In this document: piece after piece, positions 1 through 12,356 of the stretch
Layout: the number at the start of each line of letters is the position of its first letter
How positions within the stretch are numbered: the first letter of the stretch is position 1
From: Helicostylum pulchrum
Taxonomy: Eukaryota; Mucoromycota; Mucoromycetes; Mucorales; Mucoraceae
Reading direction: 5' to 3'
Length of the DNA: 64,000 bases
Assembly (NCBI GenBank): GCA_025677825.1
Contig: JAIXMO010000018.1
Coordinates: 1 to 64,000 of the forward strand
Translations under genes and position numbers: made by a program
Notes under the pieces: generated by a model
The model's input: only the letters and a program-made list of their open reading frames with translations
Database searches by the model: none
What the model was told of the DNA's origin: nothing

Positions 1-630
1 TAGAGCCACTTTCTGATGAAAAAAAAAAATCGTCATTATCACTTGATACCCACTAACAATTTTTTTTATCACTAGAACCCCTTTATGATAATAAAAACCT
101 GGTGCAAAAACCCGGTGTGCGTATCTTTCTCCTTTTTACGTACACTTGTCACAAAAAGCAAATTGGGATCAGTGGATGTTTTCGTCTTATAGCACTAATA
201 ATGTGTAAATAAATCTTGGTTATTAAATGCCTGTTGTTTATTCAAGCTTTATGATAGGTTAAATTACCTTTTTCCAACCGTAGGCTTGGAGAGAGGGCTA
301 TGGTTTGACTCTTTGGTAAGCTGGTAAAAAAAAAAAACCGTACTTCAACTAATGACCAACATATTTATGATAGAATGATGATATTGATAAATGTCACACT
401 TTGTTGTTGAGAAATGCTTTACGTGTTAAATTTACAAAAGATCTTACTCTTACGTTCTGTTATAAATTCTTTATGATATTGTAAGTTGCGTTTCTTGTTA
501 CTTTTAGTTACGTGTATTGATTTTATTCTTTACACCAAGTATCACTCAAGTTTAAAAATCGCCTGAAATAGCGGAGCAAGAGTCAACTTACAATTATAAA
601 GTAATTTGGAGATTTATTGATACTGTCAAA
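1..630. other. Intergenic, no gene seen
   Basis: AT-rich sequence with several A and T runs. No reading frame with coding character, no tRNA-like element and no repeat partner elsewhere in the window was seen. Confidence 0.5.
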
Positions 631-840
631 ATGGTTACTCCGTATTGTAAGTTTATTCCTGGTGAAACTCGCCTTCAAGCAATAAAACTTGAATTGGAGC
701 GTGGAGGCCTTTCACCTTCCAATTATTACAATGCAGACGGTATTATTATTGACAAGAATTGTTATCAGCCCCTAAGATTCAAGAATAGATACAATAATCC
801 AGAAGTCTCGGGTTTTGTAATTATAATCAAGAAGTCATAA
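631..840 (+). CDS. Short ORF, unrecognised; possible remnant of the Sel1 gene 5' end
   Basis: An ATG-initiated frame of 69 codons. I do not recognise the product. It lies about 200 bases upstream of Sel1-repeat coding sequence on the same strand, so it could be the first exon or N-terminal remnant of that decayed gene. I could not find a splice pair that joins the two in phase. It may equally be a chance frame. Confidence 0.2.
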   Translation: MVTPYCKFIPGETRLQAIKLELERGGLSPSNYYNADGIIIDKNCYQPLRFKNRYNNPEVSGFVIIIKKS

Positions 841-1044
841 AAGTAGAACGTTTTATTAAGCAATTAGGTAATTAAGATACCCACACAACAATAAATCCTC
901 CCGGGATTTGCTACAAAAAAAAAAATCTTTCATAGATTTGTTATCAAGAAAAAACCACTCCTGGTTTTGTTTCCAAATTTTTTTTTTCCGGATTTGGAGA
1001 TCTTATTCACTTTACTTTCGAAATTTTTATATCGTTTTTCTTAG

Positions 1045-1644
1045 GGGCCACAGCCTAAATTATAAATTAGCCAAGAAGTGGTACGAATTAGTGGTAGAAA
1101 ATGGAAATCTGAAAGGTATCGCTGATCCTGGAAAAATGTGCCGTTACGGGTACGGTGTAAAAATCGATTACAAAATGGCTTTGAACTTGTATAGAAAAGC
1201 CGGTGATTATGGAGAAGCATTGAATAGTATAGGTCTACTACATCAATGTGGACTTGGCGTGGCTCAGAGCCATAGTACTGGAATATATTATTTGGAAAAA
1301 GCGACAGAAATGGATTGCTGTGATGCTTTTAATAGTCTTGGGGATATTTATAAGTACGGATACCGTAGAGATGTTGATTTAGAAACGGCGTTTAAGTATT
1401 ATACTATATCAGCAAAAAAAAAAGAAAGAAAGACGATGGCGGTTTATTTAATCTCGAATTAATGTATATGGAAGATTCAGGAACGGAAACCAACAAGGAT
1501 CTGGCATTATATTGGCTTCGAAGGGCAGACCTATTTGGAAATAGAAAAGCGAAAAAGTACATTGATGAAATCGGTATGGGTTTAACAACAGAGTTAGCTA
1601 TTACAGACGTTACTCAAAAATTAAATTACCAGCTCCAAATCTAA
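1045..1644 (+). pseudogene. Sel1-repeat (tetratricopeptide-like) protein, frameshifted
   Basis: The translation shows successive Sel1-like repeats of about 36 residues with the usual small and aromatic residues (for example LAKKWYELVVENGN, IGLLHQCGLGV, SLGDIYKYGY). The frame from about 1045 breaks at an A-run near 1416. The next repeat (LYWLRRADLFGN) continues in another frame from about 1440 to the stop at 1644. There is no good start codon in frame, and the ORF opens in low-complexity sequence. Sel1 proteins are usually adaptors in signalling or ER-associated degradation; the role here is unknown. A base-calling error in the A-run could mimic the frameshift, but the missing 5' end also argues for a decayed copy. 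Confidence 0.6.
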
Positions 1645-1789
1645 TATCAACATGACAAAGTATACGCTTTTAAAATAAAATAAATAGTTTGAGAAGTTTC
1701 TTATAACGGTTTGTCGTAATTACTTTTAAGCGACAAAAAAAGTACATTTTTCTCACCTATTAAACTAATACACCCAAACTCTCTCTCTC

Positions 1790-3380
1790 TTCTCCCCATT
1801 TTTACCAAAGAAACTGGCGAGGACTGGTTCCAAAAAGCCTTACTCTACCTCACCGAGGCCTCTGAATTTAACCACGTCCTTTCTGGGGTTTTACCTAAGG
1901 CCGTATGTACGAAGAAGACCGTGGCACCGCCAAAGACTATACCGAAGCTTTAAAATGGTACAAGAAGGGCCGCCGAGTACGGTGACGTTGAAAGCCAGTA
2001 CAGTATCGGCATCTTTTACTACCACGGAAAAGTAGGAGACCAACCCGACTAAAAAGCAGCTTGCTACTGGCTCTACCTCGCGTTCGAAAACAACCACAGT
2101 AACTCTCAAACTTACCTGGGAACAACTTATGTCAGGGGGAAAGGGCGTGGGAAAAAACATTCCGCTTGCTATCGAATGGTTTCTAAAAGGCATCTTGCAA
2201 ACGATCAAAACCCTTATGCGCATTATAATTTAGGGAAACCTTGTATCGGGACGACGACGGCGTTGAAAAAAGCTATACACGGTTGCTTTGATCCGGTTCA
2301 AAAAAGCCGCTGAAAAAACCATGCATCTGCTTTGTATAACGCTGGACTGATTTATAAAAACGGACCCGATTGAAATTATATGGAGGCATCACAGTTTTTT
2401 CTTAAATCCTTTCATTACGGATAAACAACTTGTGCTTATCACCTCGCGCAAGTATATTACTATGGTGACACGAGCTTACCTAAAAACTATAACGAAGCGT
2501 TGCGTTGGTTTAAACATGCTGCTGCAGGTTACTACAGCCGGAGCACACAAAATTATATTGGACGACATGTATATTAAAAGGGTCACTTGGCACGGACCCA
2601 AAATTACGAACTGGCAATGGAATGGTAATCAAAAGCGCGCCCATCTTGAAAACAACGTTGCTCAATCAAATATCGAAATTTTGCAATTGGACGGTATCAG
2701 CGAAAAGGCTCTCTAATGGTTTCAAGCCGCCGCTAAAAACGGTGACATCAACGCATACGAGATGTTTGGCGTAACTCAAAACCATGATACTGCAATGTCG
2801 TACTTCGAACACGCAACAAAGTTTGAGTATGGTGATGCTTTTAATAGTATAGGTGATGTGTAACAGATATACGGATACGATAAAGCGGCGTCGATTTAGA
2901 TACGGCATTCATGTATTATACGAAACCTGCCAAGTGTACTAAGCATATATCGAATTAGGGCCAGTTTAATCTTGGGCTAATGTATTTGAACGGACTCGGG
3001 ATCGAGGAGGTCAACCAAAACTTGGTTTTGTTTTGGTTAAGAAAGTCCGCCAAATACAGAAACGAAAAAGCGAATGAAGTATATCGATCGAATTGTAACA
3101 AGTTTAGCTCAGTTGACACAAGCCGGTACTACCGCACAGCGCAGAAGATACTGAACTGATAATACAAGAATTGCGCTTAAAGGATATGCAGATGCAGAGC
3201 ATGGAAGATAGAATAGCGAGTCTTATCGCAGAGAATGTAATGTTGAAAAGAAAAATTAAAGCTGAGAATACGTCGTTTGACGATGAAGTACCGAAATCTG
3301 ATAGGGAGTCTCGAAAATTCTTTGAAGTGTTAGAATCAGAAAAAAAAGACATCAATGATATTTTTCCGCGTATAAAATAA
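1790..3380 (+). pseudogene. Second Sel1-repeat gene, heavily decayed
   Basis: Sel1-type repeat fragments can be read in all three forward frames, separated by stops and frameshifts. Recognisable pieces include EYGDVESQYSIGIFYYHG near 1975-2035, AACYWLYLAFENNHSNSQTY near 2060-2115, IPLAIEWFLKG near 2160, YNEALRWFKHAA near 2490 and a final Sel1-like piece near 3000-3060. The 3' end (3171-3380) encodes a short coiled-coil-like tail rich in Met, Lys and Glu. The end resembles the end of the upstream Sel1 pseudogene, so the two are probably old tandem paralogues. Many independent lesions exclude sequencing error. Confidence 0.75.
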
Positions 3381-3420
3381 AATAAAAATGTAAAACGTTT
3401 ATCTTGTCAAAATTGTGAAA

Positions 3421-3440
3421 CACACACACACACACACACA
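3421..3440. repeat. (CA)n microsatellite
   Basis: Ten CA units, about 75 bases upstream of the flavin reductase start codon. Confidence 0.9.
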
Positions 3441-3515
3441 GCCACAATTTTTTATACAACATAAGACAACGTTCTTTTTGTTATTGTTGTTTATACTATC
3501 TTTTGTTTGACTATT

Positions 3516-4076
3516 ATGAAGAATATTGGTGTGATTATTGGAAGTGTTCGAACTGCTAGAGTCGGACACGTTATTACAAGATGGGTACTGCAATCCATTA
3601 CCGTCAACCACAATCTCAATTTAGAACTGATCGATCTTGGCGAGTGGAATCTACCTTTACTCGACGAACCCGAAATACCTGCAAAAGGCCTATACGCCTT
3701 TGAAAAGACCAAACGCTGGAGTGAAAAAATCAACTCCAAGGACGGATTTATTTTCGTCACGCCTCAGTACAATTGGGGTTACCCCGCTTCGTTAAAAAAC
3801 GCTGTTGATTATCTGTTTAAAGAATGGAACGATAAGCCTGCAGTTATTGTTAGCTATGCGTATCGAGGTGGAGGTAAAGCAGCAAGTCAGTTTAGACAGG
3901 TAGTAGAGGGGCTTCATATGAAGCCTACTGAAACGATGCCTGCTATCGTACTCGCCAGGGACATGTTTGACGAAAACGGTAAAATAAAAGATACTTACCC
4001 AGAGTTTAACAGTATGTATGAAGAAGTTGTCAATAAGGCCATAGTAGAATTAGAACAAGAATTTAATAAAGTTTAA
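3516..4076 (+). CDS. NADPH-dependent FMN reductase family protein
   Basis: An intronless gene of 186 codons with a flavodoxin-like fold. The N-terminal strand and phosphate-binding loop read IGVIIGSVRTARVG, the GS-R---G signature of NAD(P)H-dependent FMN or quinone reductases. The second family motif is TPQYNWGYPASLKNAVDYL at about residues 83-101. Length (about 185) is normal for the family. The start is the ATG at 3516; the frame extends a few codons upstream only through a TTG. Such proteins reduce flavins, quinones or azo compounds in the cytosol with bound FMN; the physiological substrate cannot be read from sequence. The absence of introns is unusual for this window. Confidence 0.85.
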   Translation: MKNIGVIIGSVRTARVGHVITRWVLQSITVNHNLNLELIDLGEWNLPLLDEPEIPAKGLYAFEKTKRWSEKINSKDGFIFVTPQYNWGYPASLKNAVDYLFKEWNDKPAVIVSYAYRGGGKAASQFRQVVEGLHMKPTETMPAIVLARDMFDENGKIKDTYPEFNSMYEEVVNKAIVELEQEFNKV

Positions 4077-4245
4077 ATTATATAAAGTATTTTTTTTATG
4101 CTTTGCCTAAAACGGGTAACAATAACAATATTGTTTTAGGAAACAAAGAGTATACATTGTTTATGCACATAATATATAAAAATAATATATAAAGAGCTTT
4201 GTGAGTGATGTTTATACACTCCTTTTTCTTTTCTTTCAAGTATAT

Positions 4246-4964
4246 ATGTTTTCAAAAACAAAGGTTGAAAATATTCTAGGTTTAGGGTTAAATGCTCTTA
4301 ATTTGAGCTTGTATTTAATGACAATGGCAGCATCAGTTATGAAGGCAGTAATGGAGTATAGAGACGTATCACATATCATGACATGCACTTATGGATTGTA
4401 AGCAGAACTAAAATAAGATATACGTGTAAATGTAAATTACTAAAGTAGTGAGTTATAAATGTAGCATTTTGTGTTCATGGTTGATTGTTATGGAAACTAA
4501 GACATACCAAGTAAACTTTCAGTACTTTGAACTATGTACACTATATCGTGGTAAAAGCATAATTTTCATACTGTAAGTACATAAAATATAGTCGTAAATA
4601 TATTCGAGGAAACTAATGCAGTAGGAAAAAGATTTGGAAGTATTATCTTTAGTACATTGCACGTATTTATTCTAGTGGCGGGAATAGTCAATTTATCATT
4701 TGGATTGATTTACATGGCGATATCTTTTATTCCAGCATTCCCTTTACCCAAACCTATAATAGAAAACTGGCAGAATTGGCAAGAATACTCTGCAGAAGGT
4801 TTAGATTTAGATAGACCAAAAGTAACTAAAAAGAAACAAGCTTTTATCTACTGTTACACTAATATGTTTTGTTTTATAATTAGAATAATTTTGATAATGC
4901 TGCAGCACGTTTAAGAAAATCCATGATTGAAATACCCCAACATAGTAAATTGAATCCTGTTTAA
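4246..4964 (+). CDS. Small multi-pass membrane protein, four exons, unrecognised
   Basis: Rebuilt as exons 4246-4397, 4465-4572, 4653-4821 and 4884-4964; the phases join exactly to give 169 residues. Introns have GTAAGC, GTAAGT and GTAACT donors and CTAA-type branch sites. The product has hydrophobic stretches near residues 8-35, 50-62 and 80-110, with a polar tail carrying the motif FPLPKPIIENWQNWQEY. The arrangement resembles small Golgi or COPI-associated four-helix membrane proteins (TVP15-like), but this is a weak shape-based guess. The start is the first ATG of the frame; an upstream exon is possible because TTTCTTTCAAG just before it looks like an acceptor. The gene is missed if only single open frames are examined. 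Confidence 0.6.
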
Positions 4965-5115
4965 CTAGTTGCAGTTGAAAAAAAAAAAAGAAATGGGTTT
5001 ATTTTAAGGAGTTTGTAAATGATGAATGCTTTAATGATTAAAATAACATGCAATGCAATGCATATTACTATAGTAGTTTCTAATAAGTGGTAATAATGAT
5101 TATAAAATAAATAAA

Positions 5116-5140
5116 GGTAGTAGTAGTAGTAGTAGTAGTA
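5116..5140. repeat. (GTA)n trinucleotide microsatellite
   Basis: About eight GTA units directly downstream (on the minus strand) of the PEX11-like stop codon. Confidence 0.9.
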
Positions 5141-5143
5141 CGT

Positions 5144-6008
5144 TTATACAGAGAATTTGATCCATAATTTGTATGCTGCTAATAAACCGCTCAAGAAGCC
5201 AGACCATGCTTGTGTACTAGGAGAGTGTGTTGGTTTCCAAATATCACATGCTATAACATAAGGGATTAGTAAAAAGTAGATAAAAAGTAGATTTATATTT
5301 AAATAACTTACCACAAAAAATGCCATCCATGAGTAACTTTATAATAGAAATTTCAGTTACAAATATCTTTTGTTTATGTTCTTGCAAAGACAACGACTTG
5401 TTTGAATCTTTTTGCAGGTTGAGTAAGGATTTCATATTTTCACGGAGGTCAAAAAAGATACCAGCAAACCAACAGTAAGCAGAGAGTCTTTCGGTACGTT
5501 CACCAAGATAGGAACCAAACACGCCCAGTTTATATAAACAAAATACATCGTCAGATATATTATTTACAATAGCGTTTGACAAGATGACTGTCTCTGATAA
5601 ACTATTCTTTGCTAATGAAAACCTTCCAATAGGGCCTATCGCTGTACCAAGTCTTAATAATTTTCTAGTCATTGAAAAGTTGCTGGTAATTGTTGACCAA
5701 TGTTTGGCATGTACCAAATTATAGTGTAACAATATCTTGATAAAGTATTGTAAAACTTTCATAATTTTGTCACGTCCGTCTAATTCTTTTAATAACTTTT
5801 GAATAATGTTTAAACATCTAGTAACAAATGGTCTTGTTGACTTGTATGTTGCTGCTGCTGCTGTTGCTTTCGTTGGTTTATTTACTATCTCATATTCCTC
5901 TGGTTCGGGTGTTAAAGGCTTTTGAATATCACGGCGTTGATAAAAGCTTAATGTCTCTGGTGGTGGAGAAGGTGTAGGAAGTGCGTGGCAGGGAATAGGT
6001 GAGTTCAT
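5144..6008 (-). CDS. Peroxisomal membrane protein, PEX11 family
   Basis: Two exons, 6008-5312 and 5250-5144 (GTAAGT donor, TTATAG acceptor), give 267 residues. After a Pro-rich N-terminus comes the PEX11 core: an amphipathic region with DGRDKIMKVLQYFIK near residue 79, then RKLLRLGTAIG and FSLAKNSLSETVILSNAI. A C-terminal segment carries WSGFLSGLLAAYKLW. PEX11 proteins insert into peroxisomal membranes and elongate them before fission. The ATG at 6008 opens the frame. A second peroxisomal protein, the acyl-CoA lyase at 61.2 kb, lies in the window but is far away. The paralogue type (A, B or C-like) cannot be assigned. Confidence 0.85.
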
Positions 6009-6326
6009 GGTATCAATGTTAAGTGAAGAAGAAAAAGAGAAAAAAGTACCTGAAAAGCAATTACATTTTTATATATTTTTATACAAAAAAAAAACTTCTT
6101 CCGCGGAACTAATCTATTCCGCGGGTGTTAATTGCACGAGTTAAAAATAGTTTAAAAGGCGTGGTATTTTAAAAATACAATGACCGAAACGCGAGGGGGG
6201 GGGGGGGACCGTACTGAAAAATGTTGTATATCACTTATTTTTAGCACGTTTTCTTGGTCTTGACACACACACAAACACTTACCCGTTCAATTAATTAACG
6301 AAAAAACTCTTCTATTTGTAGTCAAC

Positions 6327-6392
6327 CAATCACACTAGAACAAGAAAAAAAATAGGGCAAACAAACAAATTACTATATTTGGTTATGCTTTG
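6327..6392. repeat. Imperfect direct repeat, copy 1 (CCAAT-containing)
   Basis: Starts with CCAATCA and ends with TGGTTATGCTTT. The partner is at 6736-6812. Both copies also share the central A-rich block, ATAGG and an ACAAACAAA-TACTATA block. Confidence 0.75.
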
Positions 6393-6735
6393 TGATATCA
6401 ATGCGCATTGAAGATGCTACAAAGTGTTCATAGCCATGAGAAGTTTACAGCAAGTGCGACTTCCATCGGCTTGATAAAATGTTATTATCCTAATGCCACT
6501 GTACGTTTTACCCTGTAAAAGAAGATTGCTGGGTTCCAGATAAAATTCGTTATCAGAGTCGCGTCTAACTATAGACCTCCACGGAATTAATCAATAAACC
6601 TTGCTTCTTTTACAGAATCTAAAACTACTGAGCCATATAAAATGCCGACTTGTTTTGGCCAGAGAGTCCCCCTTTTATTAGGTAACCCCAATTTTGCGTA
6701 AGCAAAAGAAAGAAAACCTTTCATTTATAACTCGG

Positions 6736-6812
6736 CCAATCATATTTAAAGAAAGAAAAAAAAAATAGGCAAAAAAAAAACACAAACAAACTACTATAAA
6801 TGGTTATGCTTT
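6736..6812. repeat. Imperfect direct repeat, copy 2 (CCAAT-containing)
   Basis: Second copy of the repeat at 6327-6392, here 100 bases upstream of the MARVEL gene start codon. The CCAATCA and the conserved TATA-like ACTATAAA place it where a core promoter would be expected. Confidence 0.7.
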
Positions 6813-6911
6813 TACTTGATTTACATTTGGTAATGGGGGAGAGAGATATTTCACTATTTATTACACGTCTTACCTTTTAACTATTTCTTTCTTTTAACTA
6901 AACAAAAAAAC

Positions 6912-8189
6912 ATGGGACTAGTAGATCTTGTTGCACTTGACATTGATACACCAGAAAGTATACCAGATTTAGGAATTTACAGACTTGGTTTACATGTCAT
7001 TCAAATATGTTTTGCCTTCCTTACATTTTGCATAATCATACCTGTCATATCCATTCAAGGACATTATCATGTAAATACAAATAACCTAAAAAAAAAAAAG
7101 AAAGATCCAATAATTAAAACAGTTTCACTTTTTTTTAGGGTTCTAGTTTAGCTGCACCTAATTACACTTTGGCCGTTACTCTTGTCAGTATATCTGTATC
7201 TGTCGCACTTGCTCTTTTTCCACTTGTAAAATACCGAACTTGTTTAATTCCAGTAAGAAATTTCTTTCTTCGACCTCGTACAGCCCTTATTTTCACTTGC
7301 TTCTTAACCTTTGGTTGGTTTGCCGCCATGATTTCAATGACGGCTCATGCAAATAACGATGAAAATTGCACCTTAAATTCCCGTTTACAAAAAAATGATC
7401 GTAGTTACGCTGGTTCTTGGATGAAGCAGGTAAAAATAATAATAAATATTTGATTGATTTTCAATTGAGCATCAAATTAACTTTTTTTCTTTTTTATAGT
7501 GCAATTCAGCTAAAGCTGCAGCAGCCTTTAGTTGGTTATCTTTCTTTGTTTGGCTTGCGACTGCAGTATGTAACAGTATTCTCTTTTGGCACGAAAAAAA
7601 AGTAAGCCACGAAGAATCCAGAGTCGCAGCAGCAGCGGCAGTAGCACGTAATCTAGAGAGCGACAGTAGCTATGATGAAGATGCCAGAACTATTGTAAAT
7701 ATAGAACTTTCAGACAAAGAAAAAAAGTTCGATAGCATGTCATCTACTAGCAGTTCTCATCAGCATGATAAAGATACAGCATCATCTTCTCCTGCCAATG
7801 TAGCACATCCATTACCCGCTGCGCCACCAGTATATAAAAACGATTTCTCATTTACTTCGTTACCAGTGAACCCTCACCCTGTACCTTCTTATGATACACC
7901 TAGAACTACACCAACAAATTTAGTTTCTTCATATAATCCTCATTCCAATATCAGTTCACCTTACTCTGTCAATGCTCCCGTCGCATCACCTTCTCCGTAT
8001 TACACTCAACCTCAGTCGCCTTACGCTACTACTGCATACCAACAACCTTATCATCACTCTCCCGCGCCTTACAATATACCAGCAGAACAACAATCATACT
8101 CACCATCACTGTACCGAGATCCATCTCTTGTTTATCACCAACCTTCTCAACGTAGTTATCATTCAGGTCAAACTTACCCATACAACTAA
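6912..8189 (+). CDS. MARVEL-domain four-helix membrane protein with long Pro/Tyr/Ser tail
   Basis: Three exons, 6912-7070, 7139-7429 and 7500-8189, give 379 residues. Four membrane segments lie near residues 26-48, 64-84, 97-118 and 155-180. The last is preceded by CNSAKAAAAFSWLSFFVWLA, the pattern of fungal MARVEL proteins, in which AFSW is typical. The cytosolic tail of about 190 residues has a polyalanine patch and is rich in Pro, Tyr, Ser and Gln. Fungal MARVEL proteins organise plasma-membrane domains (Nce102-like). The ATG at 6912 follows an A-run and is the first of the frame. The tail is low complexity and says little about partners. Confidence 0.8.
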
Positions 8190-8296
8190 GTCCTCCCTCT
8201 TTTTTTTAAAAATAAAATAAAATAAAAACGACAATAAAAAGTGTAATTAAAAAGGTTTTATTGTTATTAGTATTATTAAAGTATATAGATTATTAT

Positions 8297-10257
8297 TTAA
8301 ACATAAAGAAAGTAAAAGAAAAATGTAGAAGAAAGGAGAACAAGAGTACTGGCTAGAGTAGGAATACTAGCAGAGGAAGCAGGATCTTCTGTACTGGCGC
8401 CAGTAGCAATAGGTGCAGTACCGTCGCCACTGTCTGTTGGTACCATACCACCTTCTGATTCTGTTGGGTTGGGTACCATACCACCGATACCGGTTTCTGT
8501 GGGGTTTGCACCTATGTCAGACTCTGAGGGGTTTGCACTAATTCCAGTTTCCGTAGGGTTTGCTCCAATGCCTGTAGTACCTTCAGTAGAAGTTGCATTA
8601 TCACCACCAGTTTCGTATTCCAAAACTTATTAAAAAAAGGAAAAAAGTGTAAGTCTTTTTTTTTTAAAAAAAAGTAACAGGGACCAGATCGAAATTATAT
8701 ACTTACGGCCATCGATTAAGTGCATAACACCATTATTTAAAAGGATGTTAGGTTGAACTACATTAGTACCATTTACTAAAAATAAATAAAAAATATTAGT
8801 ATAAATTGATTGTATTTTTTATATTTATTTTTATACCTGTGAATCCATTATCTGTATTCTCTTCTAAAGTTACGTTTGATCCACCGTACTCAGATTCTGC
8901 AGTAATAGGAGAGTTATCAGTCAAGTTGGTACTGTAGTAAACTCCTTGGAAGATATGAGCTTGAATCATATTATTGATTGTTTGATTATCCAAGTTTGAA
9001 ACATCGATATTTTCTAATGCATCATTGCTTGGAACAAACACAGTAATCTAATTTTTTGAAATTTCTAATTTAGAGAAGGCAAGACAAAAACAGAAAAAAA
9101 AACACTTACGTTTGTTGCATCGTTCAAGTCTTTAGCAGTTATATTGGACGAGTCTAATAACATTTGGAACAAGGACATGTTTTGGTCTGTTGTATTGGTT
9201 CTGTTTAACAACGATTCAAACACGGAAGCGTTTTGAACTGCGCCTAATGTACCAGTAAAATTAACAGGGGGAACCAACACTATACAGAAATCAAAGTTAG
9301 TAAAAATCTTGCATGATTTTTTTTTTGTTTCAAACCTTTATTGATAATATAAATAGCACCATTGGAAGCATTAAACGTATTATTAATACTAGCATCATAC
9401 CCAAGTCCATCACCTACAGTCAAGTTGCTACCCTCTGGTCCCGGTTGAACTAACAACGCCGATCCAGATCCAAACTTATTCACCGTACTATTCTTTAAGA
9501 ACGAATCAAACACGTACGTTGTACCATTATGTAAGCTTTGAGACCCATTAATAATATGATAGTAAAGCAAATCAACTATACTGAATTCCTGTGCAAAAGG
9601 CGATGTCGTAATATTCGTACCGTTTGAACTACTACTAATTGTACCATTTGTTGTTGAGTTTTGTTGACTGTCCAAGAAATTGACCACCTTTTGGTCTACA
9701 AAGAAATCATTCGACGTCTTATCATCGACGTTCGGAAGTCGAATGAAATTAGCGTGGTTGGTAGGTGAAGAAGCACCGCCCCATGAGTTAAGCATAGATG
9801 CAAATTCGGGGAACCCAAAGTTGGATGGAAGCGTCGTGGTACCAATAGGAGGTAACGATGTACGAGTGGCAGTACCCTTCGTAGCAGTACCAGTAGTAGG
9901 TTCCGTACTATTTGTTTCGTTTAATGTCGGTGCCTGTTGTTGTGTGAGGTTGTAGAATAAACCATCAGCCGGTACAAATACCGTGAGGTTGTTTTTCGGG
10001 TCGTTTAAAAGGTCAATGATAGGTTTATAGTCTGGAGATGAAAGTAAGAATTGTGCAAAGTATGGAGCTGGGCTAGACCCATTTGTACTATTTAGAATTT
10101 CAAAGATAGTGTGGTTGTTAGCAATAGTGTGATTAGAGACTGTGTTGTTGCTGTGTTGTTGTTGTGTTGCTACAACACTCAACATGCATAGCGTGGAAAG
10201 TATAGCACTGGTACGCATAGTTTGTAGAGTTATGAGTTTATTGGAGAAAGGAAGCAT
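8297..10257 (-). CDS. Fasciclin (FAS1) domain cell-surface protein, probably GPI-anchored
   Basis: Five exons (10257-9336, 9279-9110, 9047-8837, 8775-8707, 8625-8297) join in phase to give 566 residues. A signal peptide sits at the N-terminus (RTSAILSTLCMLSVVA); translation could start at the ATG at 10257 or at 10218, and the second gives a more typical signal. Two FAS1 domains follow: about residues 50-310 (TVFVPADGLF near the start, IYIINKVLVPP at the end) and about 318-460 (ITVFVPSNDALENI, then NNGVMHLIDG). Asn-x-Ser/Thr sites are numerous. The tail has degenerate repeats of ANPTETGIG type and ends in a hydrophobic stretch, as expected for GPI attachment. FAS1 proteins mediate adhesion at the cell surface. 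The first intron uses a non-consensus GTTTGA donor. Confidence 0.85.
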
Positions 10258-10528
10258 GAATCTGTTAAAATAAAAATGTAAATTTATAGGCCAAAATAGT
10301 ATAAGGGTCTCAGTTTAACACAAGGGTAAAAAGAAAAAAAAATTGAAACATATGCCTTAATTTTATTTTTTGATTGTATTAAAACCCTTGCATGCGAAAA
10401 AAAAAAGAGCTCTAAGATATATATGTAGATAGCCGATAAATCTATGAAACGAACAGGATACAGTTTCTGATTAATGAAGTCATGATAAACATTTTTTTTT
10501 ATTATTATTATTTTGAAAGAGATCTTAT

Positions 10529-11870
<1,342 letters not shown>

Positions 11871-12023
11871 TTTTTATTTTAGGTAAAAAAAAAAGGTTAA
11901 ATTCAATGGTTCATTTTATATCTGTTTTTTTTTTCGTTTATCCTAGGGTTAATTAGAGTTTCAAAAAAAAAATATCGAGAGTGATACATGTTTTTTTTTT
12001 TACTTTATTCATGTATTATGATA

Positions 12024-12240
12024 TTAAAAAATCAAGATGTTAAAAAGTTCAAAAAGATATCTTTTGAGTCGTAAAAAAATTATTGATGATAATACAAGCG
12101 CGACTTCACCCGGGCCTTTTATTCTGATAGGAATGCTTCTCAAAGAGCCATTAGTAGCGTCTTGGCAGTTAAATCCTGTCTCGAACACAGGTGTTGCGCG
12201 TTGGGGTATAAGTTCCTGCATTGTATGGTCTGCGGACAAA
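12024..12240 (-). pseudogene. Orphan exon-like fragment, unrecognised
   Basis: On the minus strand a frame runs from about 12240 to a stop at 12024 with coding character (for example FNCQDATNGSLRSIPIRIKG). It is preceded by what looks like a complete intron 3' end: TACTAAC, a T-run and GTCCGCAG just before 12237. No upstream exon was found, because the foldback element begins about 115 bases further upstream. It could be the last exon of a gene truncated by that insertion, or chance. I do not recognise the protein. Confidence 0.25.
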
Positions 12241-12356
12241 ATTTCAAAAAAAAAAAACGCTAGTTAGTAATTTTAAAAGTAAGTGCGCGAATAGACCCGC
12301 TATTTATTATTTATTTTAATAAATAAATTACTTAATATCCGTACAAAATAATACTG

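Larger units (their letters stand above)
6009..6911. other. Divergent intergenic region with duplicated segment
   Basis: This spacer separates the PEX11-like gene (-) from the MARVEL gene (+). It holds an imperfect direct repeat (6327-6392 and 6736-6812, listed separately), a G-run at about 6196-6207, and intervening sequence with short gene-like fragments but no intact frame. Confidence 0.5.
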
